DNA of 64,000 nucleotides from Chamaea fasciata (GCA_029207755.1 JARCOQ010000074.1:1-64000); one strand, 5' to 3'; positions 36,625 to 46,825 are shown, numbered from the stretch's first letter. A program made the numbers and translations. The notes: generated by a model not told the origin, from the letters alone.

Positions 36625-36800
36625 AACCCACTTCCACGTGTCTGCAGTCCTGAACGTTTGACTACCCTTTTATCTCCTACAAATGGACCTTGAGCTTCTT
36701 TTTGGCAGTCTAACTTCCATTTGTCTGCAGTCCTGGAAGCTTGACCACCCTTTTTTCTCTAAAAATTGCACCTGCAGCTTCTTAGAGGGGTGGCACTTTC
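36625..36800 (+). repeat. 83-bp satellite, forward block 1 (2 units)
   Basis: Tandem units share the core TGTCTGCAGTCCTGGAAGCT followed by TGACTACCCTTTTT, CTACAAATGGACCTTGAGCT and a T/G-rich link. The core begins at 36639 and 36722, 83 bases apart. The first unit is variant (CTGAACGTTTG). The block ends in a degenerate unit near 36800, just before the orientation changes. Confidence 0.85.
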
Positions 36801-36839
36801 ATGAGTCTGCTGTCAACAAGCTTATGGTCAATTTACAAA

Positions 36840-37215
36840 TGAAAAAATGGTAGTCAAGCTTCCAGGACTGCAGATAGAGAAAAGCGACACCCCCCCAAAA
36901 AAAAGCTCAAGGTCCATTTGTATGAGAAAAAAGGGTAGTCAAGCTTCCAGGACTGCAGACACATGGAGGTGAGACCACCCCAAACAAGCTCAAGGTCCAA
37001 TTTTTGGAGAAAAAAGGGTAGTCAAGCTTCTAGGACTGCAGACATATGGAAGGGAGACCCCCCCCTAAACAAGTTTAAGGCTTATTGTAGGAAAACATCA
37101 AGTAGTCAGGTTTTAGGATTGCAGACACATGGAAGTGAGACCACCCCAAACAAGCTCAAGGTCCAATTTTTGGAGAAAAAAAGGATAGTCAAACCTCCTG
37201 AACTGCAGAGACATC
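36840..37215 (-). repeat. 83-bp satellite, inverted block (about 5 units)
   Basis: The same unit is present as its reverse complement: GTAGTCAAGCTTCCAGGACT, then GCAGACACATGGAGGTGAGA, then AAGCTCAAGGTCCA. The CTGCAG words fall at about 36868, 36953, 37036, 37119 and 37203, spacings of 83-85. Units share 80-95 percent of bases by eye. Confidence 0.85.
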
Positions 37216-37234
37216 AAAGTGAGAACACCCTGGA

Positions 37235-37540
37235 AGTTTTGCTCCCCGTTTTTCTCCTACAAATGGACCTTGAGCTTCTTGTTGGGGATCTCACTTCAGT
37301 GTGTCTGCAGTCCTGGAAGCTTGACTACCCATTTTTCTCCTACAAATGGACCTTCAGCCTGTTTAGGGGTGGTCTCACCTCCATGTGTCTGCAGTCCTGG
37401 AAGCTTGACTACCCTTTTTTATCCGACAAAAGGACTTTGTGTTTGTTTTTGGGGGTCTCATTTCCATGTGTCTGCAGTCCTGGAAGCTTGACTACCCTTT
37501 TTTTTTTATTATAAATGGACCTTGAGCTTGTTGGGGTTTT
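37235..37540 (+). repeat. 83-bp satellite, forward block 2 (about 4 units)
   Basis: The array returns to the forward orientation. The core begins at 37302, 37386 and 37469, spacings of 84 and 83, with a further partial unit on each side. The unit ends merge into T-rich runs near 37496-37508. Confidence 0.85.
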
Positions 37541-37819
37541 ATGGGGACTAAAATCTCGAAACAGAAGGTTCATATAAAGTGTCTACTTAAGTAATCACAG
37601 TGTTCCGTGTTGTAAATGTTTGTATCAATTGTTAATGCTACGTCACACCTGTACCCTTGTTAATGCTCGTAGTTGCTCATGCCCCGTTCCGTAGGGGCAT
37701 AAGTTACTGTTCCACGTTTACTAGGTTAAAGACATATTTAAAGACTTATCCATTTGTATCCGTTATTGTTCCAAGTTTGCATGTGAATAAGTTCATTTGT
37801 ATACCTTTACCGCTCTCCC

Positions 37820-38506
37820 TCACCCCCCATTTCGTACCGGTGTCCATTTTGAAACTGTCTCCTTCCCATGGGGCCGTGCTCCCGCTGCTCCCCTCACACC
37901 CCTGATGGCAACACGCAAACCAGAGAACTCCCTGGGACTGCAGTGCCCACAGGAGGTGGAGTGGACACCTAAAAACCGGGGCAGCGGCTTGAAGCCAGCG
38001 CGCCCGTCCCGCCCGTCCGGCAGCGGCTGCGCCCTGGGCAGCGGCTTGAAGCCGCAGGGCGGGCGCCTGCGCCCCTCCCGCCCCGCCGCCGGCCGCTGCC
38101 TGTTGGCCGCGCTCCGGCGCCTGATGCGGAGCAGGAGGTCGGGGCGGTCGCGGCGAAACCAGGGGTTCCTGTAGTGGAGCCAGGTGCCGGCATCGCCCGG
38201 CGCGGCTGCGCCAACCCAGCCCGGCCCCTTGCGGAAGCCGTAGCGGTTCAGCTGGCGCAGGAAGCTGCGAAACTGCGTGGCCCGGAAGGTGTGCGGGGCC
38301 GGCCCCTGGGAGCCGCCCGGGCCGAGCAGCTCCCGCTCCAAGAGGGAGCGGTCGATGAGCAGCCCCCGCGCCTGGCTGTCCCAGCGCACGGAGCGGACGC
38401 GGGGGCTGTTTGCCAGGCGCCACAGCTTGGCGGGGAAGGTGCCGGCGCTGAGCCCGGCGGGCAGCGGCAGCTCCGGCATGGCGTCCATCACCGACTGTGG
38501 CCACAA
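37820..38506 (-). CDS. HSF5-like heat shock factor DNA-binding-domain gene
   Basis: The product is predicted to be a nuclear transcription factor with an HSF-type winged-helix domain. Numbering from the ATG at 38506, residues about 24-131 carry FPAKLWRLANSPRVRSVRWD, then GLLIDRSLLERELLG, the recognition-helix region FRSFLRQLNRYGFRK, and LHYRNPWFRRDRPDLLLRIRRR. Among HSFs, the NSPR-x-RS-x-RWD and LLID words best fit HSF5 rather than HSF1-4 or HSFY. In-frame ATGs lie at 38506, 38488 and 38479; the 38488 start (MDAMPELP) is equally plausible. The frame ends at 37820, giving at most 228 residues, far shorter than full HSF5. No trimerisation coiled coil is seen, and a GGCTTCAAGCCGCTGCCC word is repeated in the tail. 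It may be exon 1 of a longer gene or a truncated copy. A CGGCT repeat lies immediately upstream. Confidence 0.7.
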   Translation of the reverse strand: MWPQSVMDAMPELPLPAGLSAGTFPAKLWRLANSPRVRSVRWDSQARGLLIDRSLLERELLGPGGSQGPAPHTFRATQFRSFLRQLNRYGFRKGPGWVGAAAPGDAGTWLHYRNPWFRRDRPDLLLRIRRRSAANRQRPAAGREGRRRPPCGFKPLPRAQPLPDGRDGRAGFKPLPRFLGVHSTSCGHCSPREFSGLRVAIRGVRGAAGARPHGKETVSKWTPVRNGG

Positions 38507-38524
38507 CGACCGGAGACCAACGGC

Positions 38525-38660
38525 CGCGGCTCGGCTCGGCTCGGCTCGGCTCGGCTCGGCTCGGCTCGGCTCGGCTCGGCTCGGCTCGGTTCGGTTCGGC
38601 TTGGTTCGGCTCGGCTCGGCTCAGCTCGGCTCGCCTCGCCTCGGCTCAGCTCGGCTCGGC
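38525..38660. repeat. CGGCT pentanucleotide microsatellite
   Basis: About 27 pentamer units, mostly CGGCT with CGGTT, CAGCT and CGCCT variants, start about 20 bases upstream of the 5'-most ATG of the HSF5-like gene. Because 5 is not a multiple of 3, all frames stay open and give GSARL-type repeats, which are artefacts. It probably lies in the promoter or 5' UTR. Confidence 0.9.
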
Positions 38661-40357
38661 ACGGGAAGCCCGTGGCCAGGGTGGGCTCTGGGAGCTGTGG
38701 TGGACTCTGTCCCCACGCTGCATCCTGTGCCTGGGTCACCGTCGGTGACGGAGGAAAAGGCCATTGCTTTGTCTTGGCTGGGGAAGGGATGAAAAGGGGA
38801 CATGAGAAAGCATCCTTTTGGTCACCTTTTCAGCAGACTAACTGTTTTTTTCTCGCCATCTCTGCCTGTTTTTTGCAGAGTTGGAACATCTTTCATGATT
38901 TGGAGTCAGCAACAGCAGCAGGAAGGGGCAGTGGTTTTGTCAGCATTGTCATCAAAACGCTAGTGCTGCCCCATGGATGGATGTTGCTTGATGCAAGGGA
39001 TGAAAGGCCTTCACTTGTAGGGCGCTCACGCCGGTGTCTTCCCAAAGGACGTTGCCATTTTCTTTCCTCAGGAATCGCTTCTTCTGTTTTTCCCCCCATC
39101 TGGGGAGATTTCCAATGCAAACGCCTCCTGCAGCCAGCTCTTGCCAATGCAGACTGACAAAGGAGATCTTGCAATGGACAGAGACTCCCTAGAGCTGGTG
39201 TGGAGAGGTGAGGGGCCAAGGTTTGTCCTTTAGTCTTGAAGTCTTGTTGGGGAGCTGATTGTGCTTTGGGGGACTGACAAAAATGTTGTGTCCTGAAAGA
39301 CCACAGAGACTTTGGGGTTGTCATGTTGGGGCAGAAATTTATGTCTGAGAACTTTTTGAAATGCCTTTTTTTTTTTTTTTTCCCCTCCCCTGCAGAGAAC
39401 CTTTTCGTACCTTTTGGGGAACTTCCCTCTGCTGGTCTCCCAGATCCAGCCGTTTCCCAGGGTTCCTTCCCAAACTGAGGAGTAGCCCATGGCCTCCACT
39501 CTCCAGCTGAAACAGAAAGAAGCACAGAGCTTGCTGTTGCGGGAGAAGAGCTTCTCTTTCCTCCCGGCTTTCCCTTTGGGGCAGGTTGGTATGTGCTCAT
39601 TTGATAAAGGGAGGTTTAAACTCTGGAGGTGTTGCATTTCAAACTGCTCCAGCCTCGAGCTCTTGTGTGGGTATCCTTGGACAAAAGGCCTCCCTGTGTG
39701 AGCTCCCAGTGGGCTGGTTCAGTAAGGAAGTTGATATTTCAGGCTTGTGACTGCTGAAAGCAGTTGGTGTCTGGAGGTGTCCGGAGCTGGGAGCAACTAC
39801 TTTTCTCGCCTGGCTGCAGAAAAGGTAGTTGGAAAGTGGGGATTGCACTTGCAGAGATGGCAATCAGGGGTGTTTTCCAAGAAATGGGCTGGCAGAGAGG
39901 CAGGTCTTGTGCTCAACTGGCTGTGTGTTTGTTTTGGTGGTGGGGAGATGTTGTAATGAATCAGCCGAGACTCCATATCCTTCATGCAGATAAAGCCAAT
40001 TCTTTATTCACATCGCTTCTTTTGTCCAGTTTTCAGGGACCTCATGCACCACACCCATTGGCGGGTAGTTTTCTTACTGCCTCATTTATTGGTCAGAAGG
40101 TCATTTGTGTGTATGTGCTAAGTTTCAGGTTGTTTCAATTTTTCCTTGGTGGGTTCTGATGGAACAGAGCTAATATTTATGCAGATGCACTTGTTTTTCT
40201 CCCTAGGAACGGGCTGTTTTGTGAACAAACTTCACCTTCTCTAAACAGTTTTCAACTGGGAACTTGCAAGCTATTGCTAGCTGCTTAGCTAAAGTAGCAT
40301 GGCCTCATCCGTATTCCATAAGACCTTTCTTTAATAACATTTTTTACCTGTCTGCAG
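38661..40357. other. No gene recognised upstream of the HSF5-like gene
   Basis: A TTTTTTGCAG acceptor-like word occurs near 38877, a poly(T) run at about 39366-39381, and otherwise ordinary sequence. No named repeat or coding segment could be supported. Confidence 0.35.
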
Positions 40358-40453
40358 CAGGGAGAGTCACAGACACAGACACAGACGCCAGCTGAAGCAA
40401 CAGTGTCATTTACTATCATGCAGGAGTGCAAAGACAAATCAGAAAAGAAGAAG
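40358..40453 (+). other. Possible 96-base internal exon
   Basis: A pyrimidine tract and CTGTCTGCAG acceptor are followed by 96 open bases (32 codons, phase 0) and then a consensus donor AAG/GTAAGC. The translation is QGESQTQTQTPAEATVSFTI followed by a lysine-rich end. No family is recognised. A second exon-like segment at about 40771-40828 ends AAAG/GTAAAG and has one open frame (LKEEARPDVALSGFFMLK), but its phase does not join simply to this one. Confidence 0.35.
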
Positions 40454-40829
40454 GTAAGCAATGCACCTCATCACTGGTACAAAAGGTTGCCTCTAGTGAT
40501 TAAGAAAGATACATCACCAGACACCCTTCTGCTTTATCCTTCATCCAGATCCACTCATCAGCTGGGGAAAGCTGTCCCAGCAAAGCTCTGGAAAGTCCCT
40601 GTCAGGAACCAGGAAATCCTACACTGCCTGCCCCTTTCTTGGCCACCAGGCTCCTGACTGCACTGTGAGTGCAGCCCAACTTTGACAGTGGTGAACGAGC
40701 AATCTGACAGACCTTCTGGGGCAGGAGATCTGATTTCCTTCTCCTCTTGGTTTTCTCCCTGAGCCTGTCCAGGGCTCAAGGAGGAAGCAAGGCCAGATGT
40801 GGCCTTGTCTGGTTTCTTCATGCTGAAAG

Positions 40830-42290
40830 GTAAAGATGTGTTTCACCAAGTAGTGAATGCATAGATCCTATTGATAGTAACACTTGGTTAAGGAGCAGAT
40901 CCATCGAACGTTTGGTTGGAAGGGTCATCCAGAGGGCAGATTTAGCTCAGGGCCTGTTGTTCAGGCCTTAGTCCTTCAGTATTTTGTGGTGCAAATCAAT
41001 GCCCTGGAAAGCTGGAAACAAATGAGTCCCTCTTGAGCACGTTTCAGAGCGGGAGCAGGATTAGCCCTGCAAGGCCGGGCTAGGGCCGAGAGCAGAGGGC
41101 CAGCAGGCTGCATTTGCCCAGAGGCAGCCGGCCAGACCAAGAAGGCCACTGGTGCCCAGGGCCTGAGGTGCCCGAGGCTGCCTCCCCGCTGTGCAGCTCT
41201 GCAGAGCCCGTGGAGCGCAGGGTCCCGGGCAGCCAGGGCGGCCTGGCTGCCTTGGAGCATGAGGAGTGTCCCAGAGAAGCTGCGGCCCTTGGCTTTTTAA
41301 CTGTTGCTCAGAGTCTTGTCATTAGTCCACACTGTCTGACATGTTCTCCTTTCCTCTGGCATATTGAAGAGAGCTTTTTGAGAAAAGTGGCTGATGTAGC
41401 TTCTGCTGGTGCTGGTGCTTCTGTCTGCAGATCAGGGGAGGTGGTTTGAACCAAGGACGGAGTCCGCAGTTAACACTGCAGTTTTGCCAAGCCAAGAAAA
41501 CCATTCACAACTGGGTGACCGATGCTGAGCCGCTTTGCTAGGTTTTGGAAAGTTATGACCTTAAAAAACCCAACAAATGTTCCTACATGAGGGTACCAGC
41601 AGTGTACTAAAGATCCCAACTTTTTCCACCTCTTTTCTGTGTCTTTGGTGTTTCTAAGTTCCCCATTCCCCAGCAGGAATGAAAGCATGTATGATAATGT
41701 GAGTGATTTGAGAGCTCTGTGTTGTGCCCTGCCACATCAGCGTTGATGACAGGCTGGACATGGACAGGTGTGTCGAGTTCAATTCATCCCAGTTCTGTGC
41801 CAACAGCAGCCCCAAGATGCCGAGAAGAACAAGGACGGTGGGTGGGTGTGCACGCACAGCCCTGTGGGCTGGCTGCTGTGTGGGCAGAAGGTTCTCAACA
41901 GCAGTACATCTTCACTCCCCCAAGTGGGAAGAATCTATCAAATCTATATGAAATGAAAATATTTATGAAATTGCACTCAACGGTACATATTTATATGTAT
42001 CATACATGTAATTTATAACATATAATGCTGCATATTATATATTTTTATATGCTATAATCAACAGAATATATCAAATATAGAGTTGATCTTTTCCTAAGCT
42101 ATTGCCTGTGGGTCCTAGAGGCCATCTCCTAGTGTTCCTACATTTGTGCCTTCTGGTACTAGTTCTTATAGCAGCAACTCCCCTGGGAGTTCCTCCAGGG
42201 AACTTCACACCAAGGGCTTCCATCACTGTCGTGGCTGTGGGAACTTGTTGCTTGCCAGTTCTCCCCCAGAATCCTTGTGGATTCTGGGTC
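40830..42290. other. No gene recognised; AT-rich stretch at 41935-42090
   Basis: The 41040-41290 part is GC-rich; 41935-42090 is an A/T-rich tract of ATAT and TTTATA words. The minus-strand ERV sequence ends against this area, which suggests its 3' end was lost here. Nothing else could be assigned. Confidence 0.35.
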
Positions 42291-42293
42291 ATG

Positions 42294-44726
42294 TCAGCAC
42301 AAGTGTCCATGTGCTGGATTCTTGGAATCACTTGGTCCCTGTAGTGAGGGAACTCTGCTTGGAGCTGTTGGGCCAAAAGGAAAAGCATCAGTAAAGCAAG
42401 GACTTGCTGACTGTTCGGGGGGAAAGGGAGGGGTAATGACTGAGGCAGGTTTGTCTTGGATGCTACCCAAGTTTTCTGCTTCTTGTACTGCCAGTTTTTT
42501 CACAGCTCCTTCAGTTATTGAGAAGATGTTACAATAATGTTCAATCTGAGCATGCCACTTTCTTACTGAGGCCGTCTGGGCCACCCCGTCAGCTGGGGGA
42601 GTCCCAGTAGTGACTGACTTAAAAACTTGGAAATGCTCTCTCCAAACAACTGGTTGTTGTTGTACAATCTTCTCTACTTGTATGAGAGATAGGCTAACCA
42701 CAAACAAGCCTTTTTCCCGGGCAATATACCTCTTTTCAGCATCTCTGAAACCATGGGAATAAAAACCAACAGGCCATGTTGGACCACCAGGACCCCACTG
42801 CCATATGTGTACTGACAACCCTGAGGAAGCAAATCCCCATTCCCCCTGGAAAGGATCTATAGGATGAATAGGGCCAAGGGCTTGGTGAGCAGTTGCTTCA
42901 AAAATCAGTAATTGCATTGCTTCTTCTTGAGGAGCAGTCCGTTCCCATTTTACCCCTTTTCTCAGGAAGTTATTAAGAGGTCTGGCAATTATAGAAAAAT
43001 CTGGAATGGGTTTTCTCCAAAACACTAATAATCCCAAGGCATGCTGTAAATCTTTCCTGGACTCAGGCACTTTAATTTGATCTAAGGAGGTTAGGGTGCC
43101 AGGTGGGCTGCATGTCATACCTCCTTTCCACCAGATACCCAAACATTTTACTTCTTGAGAAGGATTTTGTCTTTTCTCTGAGGGGATCTGCAAACCAAGG
43201 CTTTCTAAGTGGGAAATTATTTTCTGTTGAACGCCCCCCACTTGCTGTGTCTTATTGTTTAAAACTTTTGCTAGGGAGTGCTGTGGCTTGTTGCGCAAGG
43301 TTTGTGGAAGAGGAGGTGCGCTGGGTTGTTGGTTGGATGATTCCAACACAATGGGTTTGGGACAGGGCCAATTAGAAATTATTTTAGCCAATTTATCATA
43401 AGGCAAGTTATCCATTGCTTCTGGTGGCACTCCCCTTTTCAGCCCTAGCGACCACAGTTGCTGCTGGCTGGAAATTTGTTTTCCCTTTTCTGATTTTTCA
43501 TTAGGAGAGGCAATGTGCCTGACTCCTCTGGGTTTTTCTGGTTTGTCCTCTGGGTACTTCACTGGTCCATATTTTCTACTGTAATTTACTAACTCCTCTG
43601 CTACCTCACTCCATGTCCAAAGTTTATAACTGTTGTTAGATTGTGTCCTAGGAGTTGTAAAAGGTGAGGAGTCAGTGGAGTCAGTGGAACCAGTTTGATC
43701 TCTTGTGTGTCCGAGAAATCTTTCAAGTCTATCTACTGAAGCGATAGATGCTATTGTTTTTGGAAGAAAAATTGCTGTTGGTTTAAGAGACTCTGGCAAA
43801 CCTCGAATGAGGGGGGTCATAATCTCAGGTTTGACAGGCTGTTGCATTGGTGACTCACAACCAGAGATTAATTTTCTTTCATGTATCATTTGCAAGCATG
43901 CAGCTTTGTGTATGTTTTCTAGGAGTTGGTCTGAGGTGCCGACTATTGCCAGAGGGTCGCCCGTCTCTAGGGGATTTAACCCCCCTGCCCAGTGAGCTGC
44001 ACGCTGTGTCAGGGACCATGGAGCATGTGTGTTTCCTGTTGTTAAGAAAACTCCATGTCCCCAGTAGCCACTTGCTTCTTGTTCACTTAATTTAATTTGG
44101 TCGCCCCCTGTGAGGGAAACTCTGAAAACATACTCCGTCTCTGATTCACTAGGGAGGCGGGAGTATTCTTTCTTTAATTTAGCTAATTCAGTGGCTGTGT
44201 ATGGTATTTCTTTGGTGGTTATGTGGGGATCACCATCTTCTTCATTTATATAATTATATTCTGTTTTGATGAGAGGTCTCAAGTTGGAGCAACAGTGTTC
44301 CCCACAATTTTGCATGTGTACTAATTCTTTCTGAGGGTATATTTGTTTCATGTTGTATGTCTCCTTTCCTTCTATTTTTCCTTCTGTGGGTGAATCTGCA
44401 GATTTTAAGTTTTTACTTCGCCCTTCTGCAAGGGAAATCTGCAGCAAATAATTCTGATTTCTTTCCTGTTCTAATTGTTTTTGCAAAGCTTCTACCAAAT
44501 TCTGCAGGGATTCTATGACTGCTTTTTCTTCACTCACCCATTCAAAACGGGTTTCTATGGCTGCCGAAAGACAGGCCCCCAAAACTGAGCAAAGAATGGT
44601 TTTATTTCTGCCCAGTTTGTATCTAGCATCATGTTGCAAAGAATATATTCTATCTACAATGTTTTCAAAGTTACAACCAATTATTCTGTGCCCACCTTTC
44701 TCCGTCTGGAGAAGGTCTAGCACCAT
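42294..44726 (-). CDS. 810-codon ERV-derived gag-pol fusion frame
   Basis: A single uninterrupted minus-strand frame of 810 codons in an endogenous retrovirus. The N-terminal two thirds look gag-like: a VLDLLQTEKGG start, a glutamate/glutamine-rich probable coiled coil at about residues 70-105, and a capsid-like helical region (GYWGHGV, APWSLTQRAAHWAGG at about 225-255). I judge it related to the chicken ENS-1/ERNI family (an ERV gag-derived gene of early embryo), from overall resemblance only. At about residue 500 (near 43.2 kb) it joins in frame to the thumb and connection region of reverse transcriptase running towards RNase H. The catalytic palm of reverse transcriptase, protease, integrase and env are absent. 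It cannot support replication, but it could encode a gag-like host protein. Absence of stops in 2.4 kb implies a recent insertion or selection. A 5' LTR and primer site lie upstream. Confidence 0.7.
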   Translation of the reverse strand: MVLDLLQTEKGGHRIIGCNFENIVDRIYSLQHDARYKLGRNKTILCSVLGACLSAAIETRFEWVSEEKAVIESLQNLVEALQKQLEQERNQNYLLQISLAEGRSKNLKSADSPTEGKIEGKETYNMKQIYPQKELVHMQNCGEHCCSNLRPLIKTEYNYINEEDGDPHITTKEIPYTATELAKLKKEYSRLPSESETEYVFRVSLTGGDQIKLSEQEASGYWGHGVFLTTGNTHAPWSLTQRAAHWAGGLNPLETGDPLAIVGTSDQLLENIHKAACLQMIHERKLISGCESPMQQPVKPEIMTPLIRGLPESLKPTAIFLPKTIASIASVDRLERFLGHTRDQTGSTDSTDSSPFTTPRTQSNNSYKLWTWSEVAEELVNYSRKYGPVKYPEDKPEKPRGVRHIASPNEKSEKGKQISSQQQLWSLGLKRGVPPEAMDNLPYDKLAKIISNWPCPKPIVLESSNQQPSAPPLPQTLRNKPQHSLAKVLNNKTQQVGGVQQKIISHLESLGLQIPSEKRQNPSQEVKCLGIWWKGGMTCSPPGTLTSLDQIKVPESRKDLQHALGLLVFWRKPIPDFSIIARPLNNFLRKGVKWERTAPQEEAMQLLIFEATAHQALGPIHPIDPFQGEWGFASSGLSVHIWQWGPGGPTWPVGFYSHGFRDAEKRYIAREKGLFVVSLSLIQVEKIVQQQPVVWREHFQVFKSVTTGTPPADGVAQTASVRKWHAQIEHYCNIFSITEGAVKKLAVQEAENLGSIQDKPASVITPPFPPEQSASPCFTDAFPFGPTAPSRVPSLQGPSDSKNPAHGHLC

Positions 44727-44772
44727 GTTTTGCTAGCCAAGCATAAAATGCATTCTTATCTTTTTCACTCAT
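44671..44772 (-). other. Short upstream ORF overlapping the gag-like start
   Basis: A 33-codon minus-strand frame begins MSEKDKNAFYAWLAKHG at 44772 and ends at 44671. It overlaps the first 18 codons of the 810-codon frame in another register. If the transcript starts in the LTR near 45470, this ATG comes first and could reduce or modulate translation of the main frame. No function is claimed. Confidence 0.35.
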
Positions 44773-45175
44773 TTTGTGCAGGGACCAAAACCACTCTCAG
44801 GGAGGTACGCTTCAAGTTACACCAAAGGCACAGCTAAAACTGTGTTTCCCTTCGCTTCCCTGGAATGGGCGAGGAGACCAAAACTGCCTGGGAGGTTCAC
44901 CTTAGTTACAAATAGTTGTCTCCTCAAGGACACCAAGCAGCCCAAAACACACAAAAACTAACTACAGTTCCATCTTTTGCACAATGAGATCCTTTTGTGA
45001 AATCCTGATGAGAGGGAGTGCTATACGCCTGGGTGTATACAGTGTGCGGGAATTTTCCCTGGCCCCCCTTGCTTTCTAACAGCGCGCACTGAAGTGGCAT
45101 GCTAGGTGCGGCTGAGACGAGGGTCCTTCCCCTGTTACAAGCTATACAGAACCCGCAACCCCTCTGTCCATCAAG

Positions 45176-45193
45176 ATCCTGTCCGTGACGCCA
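45176..45193 (-). other. Primer binding site, serine-tRNA type
   Basis: On the minus strand, six bases after the LTR end, stands TGGCGTCACGGACAGGAT. It begins with the obligatory TGG and, as I recall the 3' end of vertebrate tRNA-Ser(CGA), is complementary to it with one mismatch. Position and sequence support a serine-tRNA-primed retrovirus. Confidence 0.7.
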
Positions 45194-45199
45194 ATTTAA

Positions 45200-45918
45200 T
45201 GTCACGATCCGCTCACACAAGCGGGGTTCGTGATGGTTCGTTTTAGGGATCTCAGAGCACAAAAGACACAGGGGGGGACAAACTCAGTTTACTCAATCAC
45301 AAATGCACCTTTATTTAGTGGCAACAAATGCCATAGTGGGGAGAGAAATAAAAAATAGTAAGAAAGAGAGAGAAAGAGGGGAAGGGGATTATAGCTATGA
45401 ACGTGGAGGGTCGAGTCTTCGACGCCTAACGATGCCTATAGACGCGATCTTCTCCAGTGGGGTGATCACAAAAGTGAGCGGGGGTCTCCAGAGGTTTTAT
45501 AGGTTGGTCGAGGCGGGAAGCAAAGCAAGGGGCACAGAGCCAAACTGGGAGCCAGCTGTGTAAAGGCTGAGTGCTCAGGAACAAGCTGCAAACCGTACCT
45601 CCAGTACGGACAGACCAGTTTGGACAGGCAGCCTTGGCTCAGTCCGCTGTGACCAGTTCCATTGTTCTTGCACTCCGCTCTCATGGAGATGCATACCAGT
45701 CCTCAGAGACTTGGCAAGCGTTCCACCTCAGCCAGGCCAGGGGCTGCTTTCAGAGTCTGGGGTCTCAGTCCTCAATCATTGGAGACAGTCGTGAGGCATA
45801 TCACATCCTTGGACAGACTCTGACAGCTTCCTGTCATGGGCAGAGTGGGAGCTTCAGGCAAAAGCTTCATTTCTTCACTGGAGAAACTCCTGCTGAGTCA
45901 TGAGGTGGAGAAATGACA
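45200..45918 (-). mobile_element. 5' LTR of the minus-strand ERV
   Basis: On the minus strand the LTR begins TG at 45918 and ends TGACA at 45200, directly before the primer site. On the plus strand the termini read TGTCA and TGACA, a perfect five-base inverted repeat. It contains TATAAAA at 45501-45495 and AATAAA at 45315-45310, the right order and spacing for U3, R and U5. Length is about 719 bases; the 45918 boundary rests on the inverted repeat only. No 3' LTR was found beyond 42.3 kb, so the provirus is truncated. Confidence 0.65.
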
Positions 45919-46825
45919 CCCAACAGACACCATGGATCCTCAAACCCCTCCAGGATGCCTGACTTTTCAAATTCCATCTAAGAGAGGAGACTGGGAGTGG
46001 CTGGATCCAATCCTAGTCCCAGACTTTGTCAAAGGTTTTTTTTAAGACTGGACAGGTGGAATTGAACTGCAATGCAATTTGTCCCCCAGGATTACCGATC
46101 CAATACCAGATATATTTCCATAAATACAGCTATGACTGATTCTGATCAGGATTAGACAGAAAGATTTATTTACACAACAGAGCAAATAGAAAAAAGAGAG
46201 TTATTTACTCCACAGTATAGGAGCTGTAACAATTATATAGAATATAGTGCTCTAGGAAGCAATTTTGAAGTAAACAGGGCCTTGTTGGACTTGTTTGAGC
46301 CCGTTCCAGGCAGAGCCTCCTGCTCCATGAGGAACTGCCTTTCCTGTGCCATGACCAGGGCAGGTCCCGCTGCAGGAAAAGCCCCAGGCCAGCCCCAACA
46401 CAGTGAAGGGCTCGGGCACAAGTGCAGAGTGCCGTGCTGGGAGCTGTGCCAGGGAGAGCCTGAGGCACCAAAGGCACCTTGGCAGCAGCAGCTGCTTCCA
46501 GGCCATGGCCAGAAGCCTCCCTTGGCAGCCCGGCCTGCTGGCCCCCACTGCACAGCTGCTGCTTCAGGGCTCATTTCTGCCCGGGCTCTGCCCCAGCCCG
46601 CAGAGTGACACCTCAGCCCTGACTCTGGCACAGCCGCTGTGCCTGAGCCCTGCAAAGCCTCAAGGTCACCTGCGCCTCCCTGGCTCTGGCAGCCCCTGGG
46701 GCAGGGGGGGAAAGGCCAGAGAAGGGGCTGGCTTTGGCTGCTGGATGTGGGCTCCAGCAGAGACAAGGAGGAGTCAAGGGAGTGGATGGAGTCCAGCCAG
46801 CAGCCCCTTCTCCCCATGCAATCCT
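45919..46825. other. No gene recognised
   Basis: 45919-46200 is ordinary sequence with an AAAGATTTATTTACAC word that could be an antisense polyadenylation signal. 46260-46825 is GC-rich. A long minus-strand frame (46233-47381) runs through this and the following CR1 fragment and is not a gene. Confidence 0.35.

Noticed and set aside
36625..37540. CRISPR-like array
   Set aside because: The units are contiguous tandem repeats without unique spacers, change orientation, and lie in vertebrate DNA.
38497..38748. GSARL-repeat proteins on the plus strand
   Set aside because: Direct translation of the CGGCT microsatellite, open in every frame because the unit length is not divisible by three.
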